This document shows, in pieces, positions 7,766 to 16,040 of a stretch of DNA of 64,000 bases (position 1 is its first letter; every line of letters begins with the position of its first letter). Both the position numbers and the translations under genes were made by a program. This DNA comes from Bradyrhizobium lablabi. Lineage in GTDB: Bacteria > Pseudomonadota > Alphaproteobacteria > Rhizobiales > Xanthobacteraceae. The stretch covers positions 1-64,000 of the forward strand of contig NZ_JAFCLN010000001.1 in NCBI RefSeq assembly GCF_018129385.1, read 5' to 3'. Below the pieces are notes generated by a model. That model saw only the letters and a list, made by a program, of their open reading frames with translations, was not told the origin of the DNA and made no database searches.

Positions 7766-9171
7766 GACAGTTTAGGTACCCGCTGATGAAAATCGGTCGC
7801 GCGCTGGAAGGCCGCGCCGATCCTGATGATTCCGGCCTCGTCGAAGGAGCGGCCAACGATCTGCATGCCGACCGGCAGGCCGGCCTTGGTGAAGCCGGTT
7901 GGAATCGAGAGCGACGGCAGGCCCATATAGTTGATCGGGCGGGTAAAGCGCGTGATCCGCTGGATCACCGCCTCGGCATCGAGGCTGTTGCCGACGTCGC
8001 TCTCGGCGATGGTCGGCGCCGGCATCGGTGCGACCGGCGCGATCACGGCGTCGGTGCCGTCGACGGCGGCGAGATAGGCGGCCAGCGCCGGGCCGCGCCA
8101 GCGCATCGCCTCAAGATAGGAGACGGCCGGCACAGCGAGCCCGTTCTGCAACCGCATCAACACCTGCGCGCCGTAGTCCTGCGGCCGCTCGATCATCCAG
8201 CGCTTGTGATAGGCGGCAGCTTCGGTTGCCAGCACAAGCTGGCAGGCGGCGGTGAGCTGGCGCTGATCGGGCAGCTCGACCTTGACGATCTCGGCGCCTT
8301 CCCTCTTCAGCACCGCCAGCGTCTCGTCGAGCGCTCGCGCCACTTCGGGATCTAGATCATCGACGTAAAACGCCGTCGGTACGCCGATCTTCAGTCCCTT
8401 GATGGGCTGCTGCGCCGCCGCCATGTAGTCCGGCACCGCCAGATTCGACGAGGTCGGGTCGTCCGGGTCGGCGCCTGCCATCAATCCCGTCAATAACGCG
8501 CAATCCTCGACAGTCTGCGCAAGCGGACCGACCGTATCGAGCGACCAGGACAGCGGCATTGCACCAGCCCGGCTGACGCGGCCGACGGTCGTCTTCAATC
8601 CGGTGACACCACAGAAATGCGCGGGCATGCGGATCGAGCCGCCGGTGTCCGATCCCAGTGCCGCAAAGGTCAGGCGCGCCGCGACCGCGGAGCCCGAGCC
8701 CGACGACGAGCCGCCGGTGATGTGATCGGTATTCCAGGGATTGCGCACCGGTCCGTAATGCGGGTTATGTCCGGTCGGCCCGTAGGCGAATTCCACCATC
8801 TGGAGCGAGCCAAGCCGGACCGTGCCGGCATCTTTCAGGCGTTGCAGTGCGGTCGAGGTCGTGGTGGCGACGAAATCGCGGCGAATTTTCGATCCGCAAG
8901 TAACGACCTTGCCCTTGTCGTAATACATGTCCTTGTGCGCCAGCGGCACGCCGTGCAGTGCGCCCCTGGCGCCACTCTTCGCCAGGCCCGCGTCGGCCGC
9001 ATCGGCCGCCTTCAGCGCCGCTTCCGCCTCGATCGACATGAAGGCATTGAGCTTGGGGTCGAACTGCGAAATCCGCTTGAGGCAGGATTCCGTCACTTCG
9101 CGCGAAGACAGCTTCTTCTCCGCGATCGCGCTTGCGACCGCCGTCAGCGACATCAATGCGGGCTCGCTCAT
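7762..9171 (-). CDS. Amidase-signature hydrolase (AtzE/GatA-like)
   Basis: A 469-residue amidase-signature enzyme. The Ser-cisSer-Lys triad is visible as Lys80 (PLAHKDMYYD), Ser about 155 (TGGSSSGSGSAVAA) and nucleophile Ser179 (GSDTGGSIRMPA). Such enzymes hydrolyse C-N bonds of amides in the cytosol. It is translationally coupled (ATGA overlap) to the small DUF4089/AtzG-like protein just upstream, the arrangement known from AtzE-AtzG (1-carboxybiuret hydrolase) and analogous to GatA-GatC. Sitting inside an ABC importer operon next to allantoin-type genes, it probably acts on an imported amide or carbamoyl compound. The exact substrate is unknown. Confidence 0.88.
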   Translation of the reverse strand: MSEPALMSLTAVASAIAEKKLSSREVTESCLKRISQFDPKLNAFMSIEAEAALKAADAADAGLAKSGARGALHGVPLAHKDMYYDKGKVVTCGSKIRRDFVATTTSTALQRLKDAGTVRLGSLQMVEFAYGPTGHNPHYGPVRNPWNTDHITGGSSSGSGSAVAARLTFAALGSDTGGSIRMPAHFCGVTGLKTTVGRVSRAGAMPLSWSLDTVGPLAQTVEDCALLTGLMAGADPDDPTSSNLAVPDYMAAAQQPIKGLKIGVPTAFYVDDLDPEVARALDETLAVLKREGAEIVKVELPDQRQLTAACQLVLATEAAAYHKRWMIERPQDYGAQVLMRLQNGLAVPAVSYLEAMRWRGPALAAYLAAVDGTDAVIAPVAPMPAPTIAESDVGNSLDAEAVIQRITRFTRPINYMGLPSLSIPTGFTKAGLPVGMQIVGRSFDEAGIIRIGAAFQRATDFHQRVPKLS

Positions 9172-9365
9172 TGCGACACCTTCGCATTCTGGGCGAGCAG
9201 GAAGGTCGACGGCTCGAGCTCGAAGGGCAGGGTTCCGGCGATCGGCGCAAAGCCCTCGAAGGCGGGGCCGATGGAATTGGCGATGCGCGCCGCCACCTCA
9301 TTGTCGACGGGCACCCCCGCGACGTCACTCATCGCCTTGATCTCTTTCGCCGTGGGTCTTGTCAT
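9168..9365 (-). CDS. AtzG-like small partner subunit (DUF4089 type)
   Basis: A 65-residue protein whose true start is the ATG at 9365; a longer frame reaching upstream only reads through the ATPase gene antiphase. Content: two helical stretches, then a C-terminal LPFELEPSTFLLAQN segment, which resembles the DUF4089/AtzG proteins that bind and complete amidase-signature enzymes, as GatC does for GatA. Both its ends overlap neighbours by four bases (ATGA with the ATPase stop and with the amidase start), so it is almost certainly co-translated with the amidase. Recognition of the family is from memory of length, C-terminal motif and context. Confidence 0.65.
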   Translation of the reverse strand: MTRPTAKEIKAMSDVAGVPVDNEVAARIANSIGPAFEGFAPIAGTLPFELEPSTFLLAQNAKVSQ

Positions 9366-10414
9366 GCTGCGCTTGCTCCCGGTGCGCGGCTGTGCCCGGA
9401 GCCGGGAATGGCCATGTAGCACGCCGCTTCGTGGCCCATTGTATCGACTGCCGACAATTTTGGTGTGGCGTTCGAGCAGAGCGGCTCCGCGAACGGGCAT
9501 CTTGTGTGGAATCGGCAACCCGGCGGGGGATCGATCGGATTCGGCGGATCGCCGGAGATCGGCGGCGTCTTCGTGCGGTTGTCCGGATCGGAAGACGGCA
9601 TCGCCGCCAGCAAAGCGCGAGTGTAGGGATGGGCCGGCTCATCCCACACCTTGTCGACCGGGCCGAGCTCGACGACCTCACCGAGATACATCACCAGCAC
9701 GCGGTCGCTGATGTACCGGACGACGTTCAGATCATGACTGATGAAGAGATAGGTCAGTCCGAATTCGCGCTTGAGGTCGGCGAGCAAATTGAGCACCTGC
9801 GCTTCAACCGACTTGTCGAGTGCGGAGACCGCCTCGTCCAGGATCACCAGACGGGGCGACAGCGCGAGCGCACGAGCGATGTTGATGCGCTGGCGCTGGC
9901 CGCCGGAAATCTCGTGCGGATAGCGGTTGGCAAAAGTTTCCGGCCGCAGGCCCACCTTGCCGAGCAGCTCGCGCGCCAGCGTCCGCGCCGACCCATCTGC
10001 CATGCCATGCACTTTGGGGCCGAAGGCGATCGATTCCTCGATGGTGAGACGCGGATTGAGCGAGGCGTAGCTGTCCTGAAACACCATCTGCATGCCGCGG
10101 CGCAACTCGCGCAGTGACAGCGAGGGGCCAACCTGCATGCCGTCATAGATGATGTCGCCGGCATCGCTCTTCATCAGGTGCATCAACAGCCGCGCGGTGG
10201 TCGATTTGCCGCAACCGGATTCGCCGACGATGCCGACGGTCTCGCCCTTGAGCACGGAAAAGCTGACATTGTCGACCGCACGCACGGTCTTGCGCGCGCT
10301 GAAGAGATCGCCGCGCACGGGAAAATGCTTGGTCAGCCCGGTCACTTGCAACAGCGGCTGCGCGACGCCGCCGCGATCTTCCACCTGTTCCAGCAATGCA
10401 GTTGCTTCGCTCAT
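9362..10414 (-). CDS. Oligopeptide/dipeptide-type ABC importer ATPase (DppF/OppF class)
   Basis: A 350-residue ATPase starting at the ATG at 10414; a much longer frame continuing upstream is an artefact of antiphase reading through dppC. Walker A is GIVGESGCGKSTTARLL, the signature motif ISGGQRQRINIARALA, Walker B LVILDEAVSALD, the H-loop FISHDLN. The C-terminal PPGCRFHTRCPFA cysteine motif is typical of the Opp/Dpp ATPases. It starts two bases after the permease stop and ends in an ATGA overlap with the AtzG-like gene. It pairs with the ATPase at 6785-7765. Confidence 0.92.
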   Translation of the reverse strand: MSEATALLEQVEDRGGVAQPLLQVTGLTKHFPVRGDLFSARKTVRAVDNVSFSVLKGETVGIVGESGCGKSTTARLLMHLMKSDAGDIIYDGMQVGPSLSLRELRRGMQMVFQDSYASLNPRLTIEESIAFGPKVHGMADGSARTLARELLGKVGLRPETFANRYPHEISGGQRQRINIARALALSPRLVILDEAVSALDKSVEAQVLNLLADLKREFGLTYLFISHDLNVVRYISDRVLVMYLGEVVELGPVDKVWDEPAHPYTRALLAAMPSSDPDNRTKTPPISGDPPNPIDPPPGCRFHTRCPFAEPLCSNATPKLSAVDTMGHEAACYMAIPGSGHSRAPGASAA

Positions 10415-10416
10415 GT

Positions 10417-11304
10417 TCAGTTCCGGATATCCATGGCGCTGCGCATGCCGTCGCTCAGCAGGTTGAAGCAGATCGACACCGCGAAGATCATCACGCCGGG
10501 AAGGGCAGCGACCCACGGGTTGACATAGATCGCGGTGCGCAGCGTGTTGAGCATCAGGCCCCATTCCGGCTCCGGCGGCTTGGTGCCAAGGCCAAGGAAC
10601 GAGAGACCCGCGGCGAGGATCATCGAGACCGAGATCAGGCCGGTGGCGTAGACAAAGATCGGGCCGAGCACGTTGCCGAGCATGTGCACGCGCATGATAG
10701 TGAAAGGCCCGGCGCCGGAGGCCCGCGCGGCGTCGACGAAGTCCATGTTGCGCACGCCGGTGGTGACGCTTTCGGCAACGCGGGTGATCTGTGGCACGAA
10801 TACAATCGTCAGCGACACAATGGAGTTGACGATGCCGGCACCGAGCGCACCAGAGATCGCAATCGCCAGCAGCACGGAGGGGAAAGCGTAGAACACGTCG
10901 ATCGTGCGCATGATCGCGGTGTTGAGCCGGCCGCCGACATAGCCGGCGACAAGGCCGAGCGAGGTACCGATCACGAAGGCAAAAATCACCGGCAAGATGC
11001 CGATAACCAGTGACAACCGTCCGCCATAGATCAGCCGGGCCAGCATGTCGCGGCCGAGTTCGTCGGTGCCGAGCGGGTAGTTCGGCGTGCCGATATGGCG
11101 AAGGCGGCGGATCATCGAACCCTGATAGGGATCGGCGAGGCCGAGATAGGGTGCCAGCAGCGCCGACAGGAAGATCAGCAGCAGAATAGAAGCACAGGCC
11201 ATGCTGACCTTGTCGCGCGCGATGCGGCGGCCGACGGTCGCCCAATAGCCGCGCGCCTTGGTCGGCGGTGCGGCTTGCAGGGCGGCATCTGTGATCGCAC
11301 TCAT
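10417..11304 (-). CDS. ABC importer permease (DppC/OppC class)
   Basis: This 295-residue membrane protein has an N-terminal cytoplasmic stretch and six hydrophobic segments. The YPLGTDELGRDMLARLIYGG segment is the hallmark of DppC/OppC, and the EAA loop is visible as the VDAARASGAGPFTIMRVHML region that docks the ATPases. It pairs with the DppB-type permease four bases upstream in the same operon. Confidence 0.92.
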   Translation of the reverse strand: MSAITDAALQAAPPTKARGYWATVGRRIARDKVSMACASILLLIFLSALLAPYLGLADPYQGSMIRRLRHIGTPNYPLGTDELGRDMLARLIYGGRLSLVIGILPVIFAFVIGTSLGLVAGYVGGRLNTAIMRTIDVFYAFPSVLLAIAISGALGAGIVNSIVSLTIVFVPQITRVAESVTTGVRNMDFVDAARASGAGPFTIMRVHMLGNVLGPIFVYATGLISVSMILAAGLSFLGLGTKPPEPEWGLMLNTLRTAIYVNPWVAALPGVMIFAVSICFNLLSDGMRSAMDIRN

Positions 11305-11308
11305 GGCC

Positions 11309-12262
11309 TCAAGCCCGCTTGATGCGCGGATCGATCGCAGCCTGCGCCACGTCGACCAGCAGATTGAGGAACACGAAGAACAGCGCCAGCACCAGGATGG
11401 TGCCCTGCAACAGCGGCAGGTCGCGCTGGAAGATCGCGGAATTCAGCAACAGCCCGGAGCCAGGCCAGGAGAACACGGTCTCGATCAGGATCGAGCCGCC
11501 GAGCATGTAGCCGAGTTGCAGGCCCATCACCGCCAGCGCGGTCGGCGCTGCGTTCTTGACCACGTGCCTGAACACATGGGTCTCGCGCAGGCCTTTGGCT
11601 CGTAACGCCTCGACAAAGTCCTGGCTGAGGATGTCGCCGGTGAGGGCGCGCACGGTGCGGGTAACGATGCCCATCGGAATCACCGAGGTCGTGATGGCCG
11701 GCAGGATCAGATATTTGATGTGGTCCCAGTCCCACGCCCAGGCGCCGGAGCCGCCCGAGCCGGCGCCGACCGCCGGCAGCCAGTTGAGCTGCACCGAGAA
11801 GATGATGACCATCACCATGCCGAGCCAGTAATGCGGCACGGAAACACCGGCGATCGCGATCGAGGTCGCGACCTTGTCGATCCAGGTGTCGCGGAAATAG
11901 CCGGCGATCAGGCCGAATAACAGGCCGAGCGTGAAGCCGATCAGGGCCGCGGCAATCGCCAGCGTCACGGTGTTCTGCACCGCGCGCAACACTTCGCTCA
12001 GCACCGGCCGGCCGGTTGCGATCGAGGCGCCGAGATCGCCATGGATCGCGCGCCACAGCCATAGTCCGAACTGCACCGGCAGCGGGCGGTCGAAGCCGTA
12101 GGCTGCGCGCATTTGCGCGGCGAGTTCCTGCGACGCATCGGCCGGCAGCACCGCGACCAGCGGGTCGCCCGGCGTGATGTGCACGAGCAGGAAGCACACC
12201 AGCGCGACGCTGAGTACGATGGGGATGACATAGACGATACGGCGGAGGACGTAGGTGAGCAC
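11309..12262 (-). CDS. ABC importer permease (DppB/OppB class)
   Basis: This 317-residue permease opens with MLTYVLRRIVYVIPIVLSVA and the HITPGDPLVA motif characteristic of DppB/OppB. It has about six membrane segments, an ATPase-docking loop (DFVEALRAKGLRETHVFRHV) and the terminal IDPRIKRA. It forms the substrate channel with the DppC-type partner. The binding-protein gene lies upstream on the same strand, separated by a 189-base gap filled by a palindromic repeat. Confidence 0.92.
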   Translation of the reverse strand: MLTYVLRRIVYVIPIVLSVALVCFLLVHITPGDPLVAVLPADASQELAAQMRAAYGFDRPLPVQFGLWLWRAIHGDLGASIATGRPVLSEVLRAVQNTVTLAIAAALIGFTLGLLFGLIAGYFRDTWIDKVATSIAIAGVSVPHYWLGMVMVIIFSVQLNWLPAVGAGSGGSGAWAWDWDHIKYLILPAITTSVIPMGIVTRTVRALTGDILSQDFVEALRAKGLRETHVFRHVVKNAAPTALAVMGLQLGYMLGGSILIETVFSWPGSGLLLNSAIFQRDLPLLQGTILVLALFFVFLNLLVDVAQAAIDPRIKRA

Positions 12263-12278
12263 GGGTTACTCTCTTCTT

Positions 12279-12440
12279 CCTTCTCCCCTTGTGGGAGAAG
12301 GTGGCGCGCATGCAATGCGCGCCGGATGAGGGGTTCTATCCGCGGACGCAACTTTCTCAAATGAGAGGTCTGCATCCGCGGAGACAACCCCTCACCCGGC
12401 TTCGCTGCGCGAAGCCACCCTCTCCCACAAGGGGAGAGGG
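12279..12440. repeat. Palindromic repeat inside the ABC transporter operon
   Basis: CTTCTCCCCTTGTGGGAGAAGGTGGC-type sequence at the left is mirrored by GCCACCCTCTCCCACAAGGGG at the right. GGATGAGGGGTT and AACCCCTCACCC form further arms, and GGCGCGCATGCAATGCGCGCC and CGGCTTCGCTGCGCGAAGCC are internal hairpins. It fills most of the gap between the binding-protein gene and the first permease gene. Its position means it is transcribed with the operon and could lower downstream expression or stabilise the upstream message. Confidence 0.7.
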
Positions 12441-12451
12441 TGCATCAAACC

Positions 12452-14116
12452 TCACTGAGTCATCGTGATCGGCGAGAAGTCCACGAACCAGCTCTTCGGC
12501 TGCACAAAGCCCTTGATCTTCGGGCTCATGGCGCGCGGAGAGACGTCGTGGGCGACGTAGAGGAATGCCGCGTCGTCGACCGAGGCCGCGTGCAGTTCCG
12601 CCAGCGCCGCATCGCGTGCGGCGGGGTCAAAGGTCTGGCGCGCCTTGGTCACCAGCTCGTCGAATTTGGGATTGTTGATAAAACCCCAATTGTTCGAGAC
12701 CGGCGGCGCCATCGACGACTGGAGGAAGCGCACCAGCGCAAAGAACGGATCCATCGCCGCATAGGTCACGTTGGTGGCATGCGAGCCGTTGGCGGTCGGA
12801 TCCTTGGCGCCGCGCCGCCAGTTGGTGAACAGCGTGTTCCACTCGATGACGTCGAGCTGCACGTCGAAGAAGCACTCGGCCAGCGCCTGTTGCATATATT
12901 CGTTCATCGGCAGCGGCAGCATCTGGCCCGAGCCCGACGCCGAGGTCTGCGTCTTCACCGTCAGCTTCTTGTTCGGACCGTAGCCGGCTTCCTGCATCAG
13001 CTTCTTGGCAGCGGCCAGGTCATACTTGATCTCGAAGGTCGGCTTGCCGCGCCAGGGGTGGCCGGGCTCGAAGGTGCCGGTGGCCGGCACCATCAGGCCG
13101 GCGAGCAGGCCTTCCTTCAGGCCTTCGCGGTCGATGCAGAGATTGGCGGCCTTGCGGACACGGATGTCGTTCCAGGGCGAGCCTTCGACGCGCGAGAACT
13201 GCCAAGGCCAGACATGCGGCGACTCGTTCGCCTGAAGCACGAAGCCGCGCTGCTTGATTTCCTTCACCGCATCGGGCGCCGGCGCTTCCACCCAGTCGAC
13301 CTGGCCGGAGAGCAGCGCGGCAGTTCGGGCGTTGGCTTCCGGCATGGGCAGCAGCACCATCCTGTCGACCTTGGGCACGCGCGCCTTATCCCAATAGCCG
13401 TCGTTCTTGACGAGTTCGAGCCGCTCGCGCGGGGTGAATTTCGCCATCTTCCACGGGCCGGTGCCGGATGCGTCCCGCGCGAATGCCGCCCAGGCGGCCT
13501 GCGATTTGGCCTTGGCGTCGGCGCCTTCGGCGGCCTCATAGAGCTTCTGCCACTTGGCGGGGCTCGCCATGAACAGGTTGGTCAGGTTGATCGGCAGGAA
13601 GCTGTCCGGCTCCTTGGTGGTCAATTCCACCGTCAGGTCGTCGATCTTGCGGGCGGAAGCGAGCGTCGGCATGCGCGAGGCGGTGACGCCGACCTGGCTG
13701 GCGTCGAAATGCGGTGCGTCCTGCTTCAGCACCTTTTCGACGTTCCAGACCACCGCGTCGGCATTGAAGTCGCTGCCGTCATGGAATTTGACGCCGGGGC
13801 GGAGCTTGAAGACCCACTTCTTCTTGTCGGAATCGTCGACCTTCCATTCGGTCGAAAGGCCGGGGATCATCACACTGGCTTTGTCTTTCGACGACAAATC
13901 CCACGCGGTCAGACCGTCATACATGGTCAGGCCGGTAAAGCGGTTGCCCTCAAAGCCCTGGTCCGGCTGACCGAGGGTGCGCGGAATATCGGCAGCCGTC
14001 ATGCCGATTCGAAGCACGGTTTCGGCGCTCGCCACCTGCGGCAGCCCCACCGTGAGCGCCGTCGCCAGCATCCACGCGGCCTTGGTGAGCCGATTCCCCA
14101 GTTTCTTGTTACGCAT
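12452..14116 (-). CDS. Family 5 periplasmic binding protein of the ABC importer
   Basis: This 554-residue extracytoplasmic protein has a signal peptide ending around residue 31 (QVASA-E) and the SBP family 5 signature region WVFKLRPGVKFHDGSDFNAD. Family members (DppA, OppA and relatives) bind peptides, nickel chelates, glycosides, ureides and others. It heads the minus-strand operon that continues with both permeases and ATPases. It is clearly related to the divergent binding protein starting at 14315: both contain TEWKVDD, KKW and FHDGS segments at equivalent positions. The substrate is not readable; neighbours suggest a ureide or amide. Confidence 0.9.
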   Translation of the reverse strand: MRNKKLGNRLTKAAWMLATALTVGLPQVASAETVLRIGMTAADIPRTLGQPDQGFEGNRFTGLTMYDGLTAWDLSSKDKASVMIPGLSTEWKVDDSDKKKWVFKLRPGVKFHDGSDFNADAVVWNVEKVLKQDAPHFDASQVGVTASRMPTLASARKIDDLTVELTTKEPDSFLPINLTNLFMASPAKWQKLYEAAEGADAKAKSQAAWAAFARDASGTGPWKMAKFTPRERLELVKNDGYWDKARVPKVDRMVLLPMPEANARTAALLSGQVDWVEAPAPDAVKEIKQRGFVLQANESPHVWPWQFSRVEGSPWNDIRVRKAANLCIDREGLKEGLLAGLMVPATGTFEPGHPWRGKPTFEIKYDLAAAKKLMQEAGYGPNKKLTVKTQTSASGSGQMLPLPMNEYMQQALAECFFDVQLDVIEWNTLFTNWRRGAKDPTANGSHATNVTYAAMDPFFALVRFLQSSMAPPVSNNWGFINNPKFDELVTKARQTFDPAARDAALAELHAASVDDAAFLYVAHDVSPRAMSPKIKGFVQPKSWFVDFSPITMTQ

Positions 14117-14314
14117 CTAAGCCTTCCTTCTACTTTTGGGTGACTAATTCTTATGCAAATTCATGCAACGGCTGTGCCAAGCCAAGCCGCTCTGCGGCGC
14201 TTTGTCATTGTTCGCACAACTCCTTGCATGCAGGCATGCAATGCGGGCGTCTCTGCCTAATCTGGCATCGAGTTTGCAGCGCACACTCCGAAAACTTCCC
14301 ACGGAGCTTAATTC
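14117..14314. promoter_or_regulatory. Divergent promoter region with 18-bp palindromic operator candidate
   Basis: This 198-base interval separates two divergently transcribed binding-protein genes. It carries a perfect inverted repeat TTGCATGC-AG-GCATGCAA at 14224-14241 and two further direct half-sites ATGCAA at 14153-14158 and 14163-14168. The symmetry and position are what one expects of a dimeric repressor or activator controlling both directions. No regulator gene is adjacent; the LysR at 19544-20440 is the nearest one in the block, but the palindrome does not look like a typical LysR T-N11-A site. Confidence 0.55.
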
Positions 14315-15916
14315 ATGCGCAGTCGAAACTCGATGCTTCTTGCGGTCGCGGCGTTTGCCGTCGGCCTGTCCGCCTTGTCCGCCAAGGCCGAAACCGTGGT
14401 GCGCTACGGCATCTCGATGGCCGATATTCCGCTGACCACCGGTCAGCCCGACCGCGGCGCCGGGGCCTATCAGTTCTCGGCCTACACGATCTACGATCCG
14501 CTGGTGGCCTGGGAGATGGACGTTGCCGACCGGCCCGGCAAACTGGTGCCGGGGCTTGCCACCGAGTGGAAGGTCGACGATGCCGACAAGAAGAAGTGGA
14601 AGTTCACGCTCCGGAAGGGCGTCAAATTCCATGACGGCAGCGAGTTCAACGCCGACGCGGTGATCTGGAATCTCGACAAGGTGCTCAACGAAAAGGCACC
14701 GCAATTCGACAAGCGCCAAAGCGCGCAGGTCAGGACGCGCCTGCCGTCGGTCGCGAGTTGGGCAAAGGTCGACGATTACACTGTGGAGATCACCACCAAG
14801 ACGGTGGACTCGTTCTTTCCCTATCAGATGTTGTGGTTCCTGGTCTCCAGCCCGGCGCAATATGAAAAGCTCGGCAAGGATTGGGACAAGTTCGCCAGCC
14901 AGCCCTCCGGCACCGGCCCGTTCAAGCTGACCAAGCTGGTGCCGCGTGAGCTCGCCGAACTGTCGAAGAATCCAGACTACTGGGACAAGAAGCGGCTTCC
15001 GAAGGCCGACAAGATCGTGCTGATCCCGATGCCGGAAGCGCTCACCCGCACCAATGCGCTGCTGGCGGGGCAGGTTGATCTGATCGAGACGCCGGCGCCC
15101 GACGCCGTGCCGCAGCTCAAGGCCGCAGGCATGAAGATCGTCGACAACGTCACCCCGCATGTCTGGAACTATCATCTCAGCGTTCTGCCGGGCTCGCCCT
15201 GGACCGACATTCGCCTGCGCAAGGCGCTCAACCTCGCGATCGACCGCGAGGCGGTGGTCGGCCTGATGAACGGGCTCGCCAAGCCTGCCAAGGGCCAGGT
15301 CGACCCGTCGAGCCCGTGGTTCGGCAAGCCGACATTTGAACTGAAATACGATGTCGCCGCAGCAAAGAAGCTCGTGCAGGAAGCCGGCTACTCCAAGGAG
15401 AAGCCGCTGAAGACCACCTTCATCATCGCGCAGGGCGGCACCGGCCAGATGCTGTCGCTGCCGATGAACGAATTCCTCCAGCAAAGCTTCAAGGAGATCG
15501 GCATCGATATCGACTTCAAGGTGGTCGAGCTCGAGACGCTCTATACGCATTGGCGCAAGGGCGCGGCCGACGAGATGAACGCCGGCATCACCTCCAACAA
15601 CATCGCCTATGTCACCTCCGATCCGCTCTACGCCATCGTGCGGTTCTTCCACTCGGGCCAGGTCGCGCCGGTCGGCGTCAACTGGGGCGGCTACAAGAAC
15701 CCCAAGGTCGACGCATTGATCGACGAGGCCAAGCAGACCTTTGACGTGGCCAAGCAGGACGAACTGCTGGCGCAGGCGCATTCGCTGATCGTCGACGATG
15801 CGACACTGGTGTGGGTGGTGCACGATACCAACCCGCATGCGCTGTCGCCGAAGGTCAAGAAGTTCGTGCAGGCGCAGCACTGGTTCCAGGATTTGACGCA
15901 GATCGGGCTGGAATGA
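14315..15916 (+). CDS. Second family 5 periplasmic binding protein
   Basis: A 533-residue protein with a signal peptide (cleavage near AKA-E, residue 26) and SBP family 5 motifs including WKFTLRKGVKFHDGSEFNAD. It is a diverged paralogue of the protein encoded on the other side of the divergent promoter. It could deliver a second substrate to the same permease-ATPase set, since no other permeases accompany it. ACGGAG precedes the ATG. A strong hairpin terminator lies 80 bases after the stop. Confidence 0.9.
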   Translation: MRSRNSMLLAVAAFAVGLSALSAKAETVVRYGISMADIPLTTGQPDRGAGAYQFSAYTIYDPLVAWEMDVADRPGKLVPGLATEWKVDDADKKKWKFTLRKGVKFHDGSEFNADAVIWNLDKVLNEKAPQFDKRQSAQVRTRLPSVASWAKVDDYTVEITTKTVDSFFPYQMLWFLVSSPAQYEKLGKDWDKFASQPSGTGPFKLTKLVPRELAELSKNPDYWDKKRLPKADKIVLIPMPEALTRTNALLAGQVDLIETPAPDAVPQLKAAGMKIVDNVTPHVWNYHLSVLPGSPWTDIRLRKALNLAIDREAVVGLMNGLAKPAKGQVDPSSPWFGKPTFELKYDVAAAKKLVQEAGYSKEKPLKTTFIIAQGGTGQMLSLPMNEFLQQSFKEIGIDIDFKVVELETLYTHWRKGAADEMNAGITSNNIAYVTSDPLYAIVRFFHSGQVAPVGVNWGGYKNPKVDALIDEAKQTFDVAKQDELLAQAHSLIVDDATLVWVVHDTNPHALSPKVKKFVQAQHWFQDLTQIGLE

Positions 15917-15996
15917 TCTGGAGGAGGCTGCGCGCCTTCGGCGACCATGGTCACGCGGACTCAATGGTGTTGTCGCCGACGGAATGTTAAGAGGTC

Positions 15997-16024
15997 ACCG
16001 GTCCCGTAGCGACGGGACCGGTTT
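15997..16024 (+). terminator. Terminator after the second binding-protein gene
   Basis: ACCGGTCCCGT (15997-16007) and its perfect complement ACGGGACCGGT (16012-16022) enclose AGCG and run into TTT, then CTC. The 11-bp stem is strong and the T-run is short. It sits directly before the TTG start of the racemase-like gene, so that gene may depend on read-through. Confidence 0.6.
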
Positions 16025-16040
16025 CTCGCATGAGCTGACC

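Noticed and set aside
10415-11245. N-terminal extension of the DppF-type ATPase to 11245
   Set aside because: The extension reads through the dppC gene in another frame, and the ATPase homology begins after ATG 10414.
12440-15964. Long open frames opposite both family 5 binding-protein genes
   Set aside because: Both are antisense shadows of clear binding-protein genes and have arginine- and histidine-rich translations without domains.
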